From contig JAQIDF010000200.1 of the NCBI GenBank assembly GCA_027858145.1, positions 1-5,417 on the forward strand: 5,417 nt of DNA, read 5' to 3'. Positions 1 to 5,417 of this stretch are shown in pieces. Origin of the DNA: Prolixibacteraceae bacterium. GTDB taxonomy: Bacteria > Bacteroidota > Bacteroidia > Bacteroidales > Prolixibacteraceae. The first letter of the stretch is position 1. Each line of letters opens with the position of its first letter. The notes below the pieces were generated by a model. It was not told the origin of the DNA. It did not search any database and saw only the letters and a list, made by a program, of their open reading frames with translations. The translations under genes were made by a program, and so were the position numbers.

Positions 1-1145
1 CCGGTTGGTTTTCCATCTTCATCCCAAACCACACGGTTAAGCAGGCCCTGCCTTCCCTGACCGTTCCAGTCATTGTTACCATTGCCTTCGTAGCTGTGCG
101 AGATGGTCCACCATGTACCATCATCAAGCTGAAAAGGCTGTGCGATGTGGTTTGGCGAACGAAAGGTTACTGCCCCATCGCTTACCGGCTCAAAAAAGTC
201 GCCCATTTCTTCCCAGCTTTCAGGATCGTCGGTAAGCGTTTGCGAACGGAGCACATATTGGCCACCATAAACATTACCTGCAATGAAGTAGTAATACCAG
301 CCATCGCGTTTGCACATTACCGGCCCCTCGGCCCAACTGTACTTATTGTCTTCGTTAACCCAGTCGAGATTTAAAACATCACCTGTTAAATGGCCATTTT
401 CATTGATTTCCTGAATACGGTTAACATTTTGGCCGGGCTTAATAAGCATGTAAGGAGTTCCATCATCATCTACAAAAATAGAATTATCGTACCCCGCAGG
501 ACCTGTGGAAGATGTTGTTTGCATTTTTACCGGTTCTGTCCACGGACCGGCAGGATTATCTGCTTTACAAAAATACTGTCCGCCACCGGCTGTATTAGAA
601 AAATAAATCCAATATGAACCATAAAAATAGGTAATTACGCCGGCCCAGGTACCTGCCTGGGGTTCATCACTGATTATCCCGTTCCAATCGATCGGAATAA
701 CCCGGCTTATTTCTTCCCAATGCACCAAATCGGTTGAATGCAAAATGGGCAAATACGGAGCAAAATGAAAATTAGAGCCACATGAGTAAAAATCGTCACC
801 ATCTTTGAAAAGCGTTAGGTCAGGGTGATCGCCGGGCATAACCGGGTTTATATATGTTTCAACCTGTTGAAATGCTTCAGCAGGAATCCCTTCTTCCCCA
901 CTCTCTTCTTCAGATGAACCGGGTTCAACAAAAGGAACTGAGAAGGTAATTACTTTTGAATCATCACCAGGAAAAGCACCATCAATATAATCAGTTAACG
1001 GAGTTACATATGAAATTCCGTTTTCTTCAGTAACATCAAAGTCAGAACCTACTTCTCCCGCTTCAGCTTCTTGAATTACTGGTAGGTTCTGGGCATTTAA
1101 AAAACTAATACTAAAAATTAACGCTGTAAAAAATAAATACTTCAT
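1..1145 (-). CDS. GH43 family glycoside hydrolase (beta-xylosidase / alpha-L-arabinofuranosidase type), 3' end outside window
   Basis: A secreted five-bladed beta-propeller hydrolase, expected to release xylose or arabinose from xylan-derived chains. The frame is open from the ATG at 1145-1143 to the window edge (381 codons, no stop), so the gene is partial. Residues 1-18 form a signal peptide (MKYLFFTALIFSISFLNA, then Q). Residues 21-72 resemble the start of an accessory module, followed by an acidic linker (about 73-90, EPGSSEEESGEEG). The GH43 domain starts near residue 100. Likely catalytic residues are D109 (base, in GDHPDL), D220 (pKa modulator, in GYDNSIFVDDDG) and E273 (acid, in WAEGPV). 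Later landmarks are SPNHIAQPFQLDDGTWWTISHS and GQGRQGLLNRVVWD. The start is favoured by the signal peptide directly after it. It lies 37 bases downstream of the other GH43 gene, probably in the same operon. The family call is firm; substrate and subfamily are not. Whether a sorting domain follows cannot be seen. Confidence 0.9.
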   Translation of the reverse strand, partial: MKYLFFTALIFSISFLNAQNLPVIQEAEAGEVGSDFDVTEENGISYVTPLTDYIDGAFPGDDSKVITFSVPFVEPGSSEEESGEEGIPAEAFQQVETYINPVMPGDHPDLTLFKDGDDFYSCGSNFHFAPYLPILHSTDLVHWEEISRVIPIDWNGIISDEPQAGTWAGVITYFYGSYWIYFSNTAGGGQYFCKADNPAGPWTEPVKMQTTSSTGPAGYDNSIFVDDDGTPYMLIKPGQNVNRIQEINENGHLTGDVLNLDWVNEDNKYSWAEGPVMCKRDGWYYYFIAGNVYGGQYVLRSQTLTDDPESWEEMGDFFEPVSDGAVTFRSPNHIAQPFQLDDGTWWTISHSYEGNGNNDWNGQGRQGLLNRVVWDEDGKPT

Positions 1146-1182
1146 TATCAGGTAGGTTTATCAGAGGTTAAAAAACAATTGT
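1146..1182 (-). other. Intergenic gap between the two GH43 genes
   Basis: This 37-base gap holds no convincing terminator or promoter. It contains the 8-bp palindrome ACAATTGT (1175-1182), which directly follows the upstream stop codon and is too short to act as an intrinsic terminator. No purine-rich Shine-Dalgarno sequence precedes the downstream ATG, which is usual for Bacteroidota. The spacing fits co-transcription. Confidence 0.6.
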
Positions 1183-2931
1183 TTATTCAGGCTTGGCATC
1201 ATTTGAAGATGTAGCATATAAACCAATAAGGCTTCCTGTAAAACCACCGGCTACATTAGTCGATAAAATATCTCCCGAGACAGTACCACCAAGATTCTTA
1301 AACTTATTACCATCTACCGAATAGTTAAACTGATAATCATCTTCTTCTGCATCAACCTGTAGATAAACAGGTTTATCTAAATCAATTTTGGTGCTTGCCA
1401 GTACTTCAGACTCACCATTTTCAGTTCGTTCCAAGAGCAAATAAAAATCGTTATCTTTTTTGGTTATACCAAAAACATAGTTAAAACTTTCGCTCTGGTA
1501 ACAAACCAACCCGGCAAGATCATTCTCCGAACCAGGCTTGTACTTCATGGTTGTAGTTGCAGAAAAACTTTTGTGCATCTGTCGGTGAAAAAGGCTGGAA
1601 ACAGGGGCCACTGCTTTGATGTTCGTTTCAAAAGGAGTGATTTTCAAACCTTTTTTCGAAGTGGAAATGAAATCTTCCGGGAAAGCTCTGACACCAATCC
1701 AACGGTAATCGAGTTCGTCGGAGGTAAAATTATCTGTGAATGTAAAATTTCCATTGGGGAAAAAACCGTCTTGCCCTCTTTTATTTTCGACGCCTTCGGG
1801 CATTTTAAGTTTTGGTTCGAATGGAATCAGTCCATTTTCGAAGACAGGCCATTTTCCGCTCCAGTCAACAGGAAGAATGAAAGTTTCGCGACCTGTATTT
1901 ACGCGATTTTTTTCATTGGGACGAATGGCCAGAAAAACGCCATAGTATTTATCATCATTGGAGCCTTTTGCAAGGTCAGCATGACCAGCCCAATCCACTT
2001 TGTTTGGACGGTCCTGGGGCAAATGCCTTTGTGTAAGTATTGGATTTGAAGGAGCAGGCTTGTATGGGCCACGCGGATTATCACTGATAAAAACCACTTC
2101 ACTGTGCATTCCACCTGTTCCGCCTTCGGCGCACATCAAATAATATTTATCATTCTTTTTGTATATATGAGGCATTTCAATCCAGATAGGCTTTTCGGAG
2201 AGATCCACACCACCATCCACAATGATTTTGTCGGATCCTTCAATTACCTGATCATTTTCAAGGTCGTAATTCCATATTTTGATTACACGATGTCCCCGGT
2301 AAAGCTCTTTTCCCGGATCCGGAGCGTCGTTGTGCACCACATAAGCTTTTCCGTCATCGTCGAAAAACAATGAAGGATCAATACCATTAAACTTTTGCTT
2401 GTACGGATCGCTCCAGCCTTTGAACGGATCTTTTGTTTTTACCACGATGTTGCCAAAATCACCAGCAAACTGAGTGGTAATCATATAGAAAGTCTCGTTG
2501 TGTGGGTTATATTTAATAGCAGGTGCATAAACTCCCGCACTAATTCCCGAGTCATGTACTTTCAATTGCGAAGGACGATCCAGTACATGGCCTATTTGTT
2601 TCCAGTTTACCAAATCATTGGAATGGAAAATGGGTACACCTGGTGCCATTGCAAAAGATGAGTGCACCATGAAATAGTCATCTCCCTGGCGAACAATGGC
2701 AGGATCGGGATAACACCCCTGAAGGATCGGATTATAAAACTCATCATCCTCTAGCGGAAAATCCTTATACACTTTATCGTTGCCTTCATAAACAAACTTA
2801 GTGAAAACAGGATAATTATCCGGATTTTGAGCTCGAGCCTGGTTTTCTGCACTAAACCCAATGGATGAAAACATCATCATAAAGGCTGACAACATAGTAA
2901 ACTGTTTAATTGTAAAAAATTCAAAGCGCAT
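1183..2931 (-). CDS. GH43 glycoside hydrolase with C-terminal concanavalin-like domain (xylosidase/arabinofuranosidase type), complete
   Basis: A complete 582-residue exo-acting hydrolase expected to act on xylo- or arabinoxylo-oligosaccharides. Residues 1-28 form a signal peptide ending GFSA. The start at 2931 is preferred over M13 because only the longer form has basic residues (R2, K9) before the hydrophobic core. After a short N-terminal stretch (NPILQGCYPDPAIV at 67-80), the GH43 propeller carries D76 (base, YPDP), D185 (pKa modulator, GIDPSLFFDDDG), E252 (acid, WIEMPH) and H317 (WAGHADL), a candidate for the propeller's central histidine. The segment GVPIFHSNDLVNWKQIGHVL (98-117) is typical of xylosidase/arabinofuranosidase members. 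From about residue 398 (FTDNFTSDELDYRWIG) to the end is a beta-sandwich like the C-terminal domain of two-domain GH43 beta-xylosidases. There is no T9SS tail and no lipobox, so a periplasmic location is likely. It lies 17 bases after the GH10 gene. The xylosidase/arabinofuranosidase choice is not settled by sequence alone. Confidence 0.93.
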   Translation of the reverse strand: MRFEFFTIKQFTMLSAFMMMFSSIGFSAENQARAQNPDNYPVFTKFVYEGNDKVYKDFPLEDDEFYNPILQGCYPDPAIVRQGDDYFMVHSSFAMAPGVPIFHSNDLVNWKQIGHVLDRPSQLKVHDSGISAGVYAPAIKYNPHNETFYMITTQFAGDFGNIVVKTKDPFKGWSDPYKQKFNGIDPSLFFDDDGKAYVVHNDAPDPGKELYRGHRVIKIWNYDLENDQVIEGSDKIIVDGGVDLSEKPIWIEMPHIYKKNDKYYLMCAEGGTGGMHSEVVFISDNPRGPYKPAPSNPILTQRHLPQDRPNKVDWAGHADLAKGSNDDKYYGVFLAIRPNEKNRVNTGRETFILPVDWSGKWPVFENGLIPFEPKLKMPEGVENKRGQDGFFPNGNFTFTDNFTSDELDYRWIGVRAFPEDFISTSKKGLKITPFETNIKAVAPVSSLFHRQMHKSFSATTTMKYKPGSENDLAGLVCYQSESFNYVFGITKKDNDFYLLLERTENGESEVLASTKIDLDKPVYLQVDAEEDDYQFNYSVDGNKFKNLGGTVSGDILSTNVAGGFTGSLIGLYATSSNDAKPE

Positions 2932-2948
2932 ATACTGATTTTTTATAT
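2932..2948 (-). other. Short intergenic gap between GH10 and GH43 genes
   Basis: Only 17 A/T-rich bases separate the GH10 stop from the GH43 start codon. There is no room for a separate promoter plus terminator and no Shine-Dalgarno-like sequence. The A-rich stretch just upstream of the ATG is the kind of leader Bacteroidota use. This is strong support for translation from one shared transcript. Confidence 0.6.
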
Positions 2949-5273
2949 TTATTTTAAAATTACTTTTTGAACCGGTATGGACTCAGCTCCGGCTGTTAAT
3001 TTAATAAAATAAATGCCCCTGTTCAGGTTTTGAACAGCAATTTTTAATGATTCAGAATCTGAGTAATCAGAGTAAACTTTCACTCCAATGCTGTTGTACA
3101 TCTCAACTGAAAAAGAAGAAGACGGGCATACCACATTAATTTCGTTATTAGCCGGGTTCGGGAATACTTTAGCTAAACTGTTTTCGAGCTTTTGAATACC
3201 AACATTTGATGCAGGTTCATTTACTTCATCAGGACCAAATGCTTTGGCTACACTGCCGTCGTTCCCCTTTAATGAACCAGGGAAATACGATACGGTAGCA
3301 TAATCTTCCTCGCTAACGTCTTTGCTAAGTGTAAGTAGCACAATGCTTTCATCCACTGGATCTATTTCGGCTTTCTCAACACCTATTTCATCGTTTGAGA
3401 AAAATTTAAAATCGCTCCTACTTATTGATGCTTCATCAACCAACTTATCAAATTGGAGTTGTATTATATCGTTACCTTCTTCAAATTCGGCACGAACAAG
3501 TTCAGGCCCTTTTAAAACAGCATCATTCTCGTATAATGTAAAGATAGAATCAGCATTATCTTTCAAACAGGGTACGGTAAAGACTTTCACCGTATCATCA
3601 AACTCAACTTCAATTTCGTAATCGCCATAATAAGCGTTGAAAACAAGAATATCGTCACTCATCACCGAGTCAAAGTTGGTTACCCATTTCTTTTGGGTGT
3701 AATACAATAAGGTATCGGCAGCGAGTTTAGGTTTATGGTTGGCATCGAAAAAGCCGGTATTTTCACGCCATGCACCGTTATCGCTTAACCCCCAGCTCAT
3801 CATTCCCACAATTGAAGGATGCGAAAATGCGATAGTGAGCACTTTGATAAAATCGGCGGCCTGTTCTGCCTGACTAAGGTTTCCACCATAATCAAACTCT
3901 GTAAATTTTATGGGCAATCCTGCCTCGGCCACAATATTTACATTGCGAACCAGCTCATCAACATTCGGACGGCAGCAATCCCAAAAGTGGGCTTGCATTC
4001 CAACTCCGGTTACAGGTCCGCCTTCTTCCTGAATACGAAGAATAAGATCGCGGTATTCTTCAGCCTGTCCCCAGTTGTATTCAACATTATAGTCGTTCAC
4101 ATACAATTCAGCTTCGGGATCGGCCGAGCGTGCCCATTTAAAGCAATTCCAAAGAATAGAATCACCAACATTATTTCGCAGGGAATCGGCATGTCCGGTA
4201 AGTGGCTCGTTAATCACATCATATTCTTTAAGAACGCCCTTGTAGCGGGTCATTTCGCGTGTAACACGCATTTTACATGTATCGGTTATGGCTTCGGGCG
4301 TTGGTAAATTACGCACCCACCCGGGTGTGGAATGATCATCGGCACCTCCCCATAGCAAGGTATGTGCACGCAAATCCCATCCAACTTTTTGAGTCCACCT
4401 GAGAGCATTTTCAAAGTTGGTATAATCAGGTTCGGTATGTTGGGGCTGAATGCCGCTCCATTTAAATGAATTGCCTGTAACGCCGCTATTAAAATATTTG
4501 TACATGGCAGCTTTCATCCACTGCTCCTCGGATGCAACGGTGTTTACATCCGGGTCGAAATAGCCTTCTTCATTTTCGTATTCATTTCCGTCGGAAGTTG
4601 TGAGAGCCTGTCCCCCACAGTTAATCCGGAGAACCCCGGAACCATTAGTGTTTTCTAAAACAATTCCCTTTATGGCTGCGTTATCACGCGAAGCTGTCAA
4701 TTCTACATTGATATAATTACCTGTTGCCGTCAGAGTTAGACTTGTATCTTTTGCAATGTTTTTGCCTCCATTTTCGGCATACATATCGTAATTATCCAAA
4801 AACAAGCCGCCTTCTACTTCAACATCAAATAACCGCGAACTACGGGAATCGAAATATATTTCGGCAAATTTTAAGGTTAGTTTGTATTCATGTCCAATTT
4901 CAACGGGTAGAACATAAGCGAGATATTTACCATATCGTTCTGTTTTATATATTTCAGAATCGGATGAAGCCTGAACAGCACTACTGGTACTATATGCATT
5001 TCCCATGCTTACCGCACCTTCATAAAAGTCGAATGAAATCCCAAACGGAAATTCGTGTTTTTGCATCTGTACGGTTACATCACCAGAATATGGCTCGCCG
5101 TCCTCATCAATTATTTGTATTCCAAAATCACCTTTTCGTAAGGTATCGATTCGTTCCTGGGCATTGTTATACCAAGCAGAATACGACTGTGCCTGATTTA
5201 TACCCGGTAAAAATATAAGAAATCCAATAATAAAAACTGTGTAATTAAAAACTTGTGGTTTGTTCCGTTTCAT
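2949..5273 (-). CDS. GH10 endo-1,4-beta-xylanase with inserted malectin-like module and T9SS sorting domain
   Basis: A 774-residue secreted endo-xylanase that would cleave the beta-1,4 backbone of xylan. Residues 1-28 form a signal peptide (hydrophobic core YTVFIIGFLIFLPG, end INQAQ). Residues 40-83 are an N-terminal strand region (RIDTLRKGDFGIQIIDEDG, HEFPFGISFDF) leading into the barrel. Residues about 84-247 are a malectin-like insert. The barrel resumes at EEQWMKAAMYKYFNSGVTGN with FKW at 270-272. Catalytic residues are E356 (acid/base, YDVINEP) and E459 (nucleophile, KFTEFDYGG); H304, H429, W494 and W502 fit conserved active-site positions. Residues 533-585 form a small beta domain (FNAYYGDYEIEVEF), 588-682 an acidic Ig/SwmB-like domain, and 694-774 a type A T9SS sorting domain (VFPNPANNEINVV, NLNRGIYFIKL, KVILK end). 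Surface attachment or release through T9SS is therefore expected. It is the first gene of the apparent operon. The xylanase call is strong; other beta-1,4-glycan activity is possible but less likely. Confidence 0.95.
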   Translation of the reverse strand: MKRNKPQVFNYTVFIIGFLIFLPGINQAQSYSAWYNNAQERIDTLRKGDFGIQIIDEDGEPYSGDVTVQMQKHEFPFGISFDFYEGAVSMGNAYSTSSAVQASSDSEIYKTERYGKYLAYVLPVEIGHEYKLTLKFAEIYFDSRSSRLFDVEVEGGLFLDNYDMYAENGGKNIAKDTSLTLTATGNYINVELTASRDNAAIKGIVLENTNGSGVLRINCGGQALTTSDGNEYENEEGYFDPDVNTVASEEQWMKAAMYKYFNSGVTGNSFKWSGIQPQHTEPDYTNFENALRWTQKVGWDLRAHTLLWGGADDHSTPGWVRNLPTPEAITDTCKMRVTREMTRYKGVLKEYDVINEPLTGHADSLRNNVGDSILWNCFKWARSADPEAELYVNDYNVEYNWGQAEEYRDLILRIQEEGGPVTGVGMQAHFWDCCRPNVDELVRNVNIVAEAGLPIKFTEFDYGGNLSQAEQAADFIKVLTIAFSHPSIVGMMSWGLSDNGAWRENTGFFDANHKPKLAADTLLYYTQKKWVTNFDSVMSDDILVFNAYYGDYEIEVEFDDTVKVFTVPCLKDNADSIFTLYENDAVLKGPELVRAEFEEGNDIIQLQFDKLVDEASISRSDFKFFSNDEIGVEKAEIDPVDESIVLLTLSKDVSEEDYATVSYFPGSLKGNDGSVAKAFGPDEVNEPASNVGIQKLENSLAKVFPNPANNEINVVCPSSSFSVEMYNSIGVKVYSDYSDSESLKIAVQNLNRGIYFIKLTAGAESIPVQKVILK

Positions 5274-5417
5274 AGTTTAATTTTAGGTGTTAGAATTCAC
5301 CGTAAAAATAAACACGGAGAAGCTAATGGATTTCTTATTTCAGATATTCATGTTTCAATTTCAGATACTTTCCACACATAATTAACAACACTACAGTTGC
5401 ATTAATCCACTTACTTA
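5274..5417 (-). promoter_or_regulatory. Upstream leader / putative promoter region of the GH10-GH43-GH43 operon
   Basis: These 144 bases show no coding sequence that I can support on either strand, and end at the window edge. The region is A/T-rich and precedes the first gene of the apparent operon, so a promoter here is plausible. I could not find a good match to the Bacteroidota -33/-7 pair (TTTG / TAnnTTTG). The nearest -7-like string, TATTTTTA on the minus strand (5303-5310), has no TTTG at the right distance. The region contains a 10-bp direct repeat, listed separately. No Shine-Dalgarno sequence is seen before the ATG. Confidence 0.4.
5337..5367 (-). repeat. 10-bp direct repeat with 21-bp period, possible regulator binding site
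   Basis: The sequence TATCTGAAAT (minus strand) occurs twice, at 5358-5367 and 5337-5346, so equivalent bases are 21 bp apart, two helical turns. The copies lie 64-94 bases upstream of the GH10 start codon. AraC-type regulators often bind two direct half-sites about 21 bp apart, and hybrid two-component regulators of polysaccharide loci in Bacteroidota have AraC-type DNA-binding domains. The repeat is seen directly; the regulatory role is inference, and chance recurrence in A/T-rich DNA is possible. Confidence 0.35.

Noticed and set aside
1175..1182. ACAATTGT palindrome after the stop of the complete GH43 gene, considered as a terminator or operator
   Set aside because: The 8-bp palindrome has no loop and no G/C-rich stem, so it cannot form an intrinsic terminator. 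A palindrome this short and A/T-rich is expected by chance.
1573..2049. Open plus-strand frame of 158 codons opposite the complete GH43 gene
   Set aside because: It lies fully antisense to a gene with clear catalytic motifs, has no recognisable domain or signal peptide, and its composition is that of an antisense reading. The other plus-strand frames (for example 96-374, 3819-4307, 4724-5218) fail for the same reasons.
2713..2715. C73 of the complete GH43 considered as a lipoprotein cysteine
   Set aside because: It lies about 45 residues after the signal peptide, within the NPILQGCYPDP motif at the start of the catalytic domain, so it is not part of a lipobox.
5303..5310. TATTTTTA (minus strand) as a Bacteroidota -7 promoter element
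   Set aside because: It matches TAnnTTTG except for the last base, but no TTTG-like -33 element lies about 19-20 bases upstream, and such strings are common in A/T-rich DNA.
5286..5317. Two tiny inverted repeats in the GH10 leader (GGTG...CACC at 5286-5301 and CCGT...ACGG at 5300-5317)
   Set aside because: Each stem is only 4 bp with a loop of 8-10 bases, too weak to support a riboswitch, attenuator or terminator call.

Overview
The window looks like part of a xylan-degradation locus from a member of the Bacteroidota. Three points support this: a type IX secretion (Por) C-terminal sorting domain, A-rich leaders without clear Shine-Dalgarno sequences, and moderately AT-rich DNA coding for GH10 and GH43 enzymes. 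The sorting domain points to a free-living or environmental lineage (for example marine or soil Bacteroidales, Marinilabiliales or Cytophaga-like groups) rather than a typical gut Bacteroides. The exact taxon cannot be fixed from this sequence.

All genes are on the minus strand, so transcription runs from the right end to the left. From right to left the layout is: a 144-base non-coding leader (5274-5417) carrying a 10-bp direct repeat with a 21-bp period; a multidomain GH10 endo-xylanase (5273-2949) with a malectin-like module inserted in the catalytic barrel and a T9SS tail; a 17-base gap; a GH43 enzyme with a C-terminal concanavalin-like domain (2931-1183); a 37-base gap; and a second, different GH43 enzyme (1145 to beyond position 1), whose 3' end lies outside the window. 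The short gaps and lack of terminator-like hairpins suggest one operon.

The likely division of labour is inferred from these families. The GH10 enzyme, exported by T9SS to the surface or medium, cuts the xylan backbone. The GH43 enzymes have ordinary signal peptides, and the complete one has no sorting domain; they would remove xylose or arabinose units from the released oligosaccharides, probably in the periplasm. No SusC/SusD pair, transporter or regulator lies in the window.

The most unusual feature is the GH10 insert. Its malectin motifs are in circularly permuted order, with the normally first strand (INCGG) coming last, and it sits in the loop after the first barrel strand, on the active-site face.
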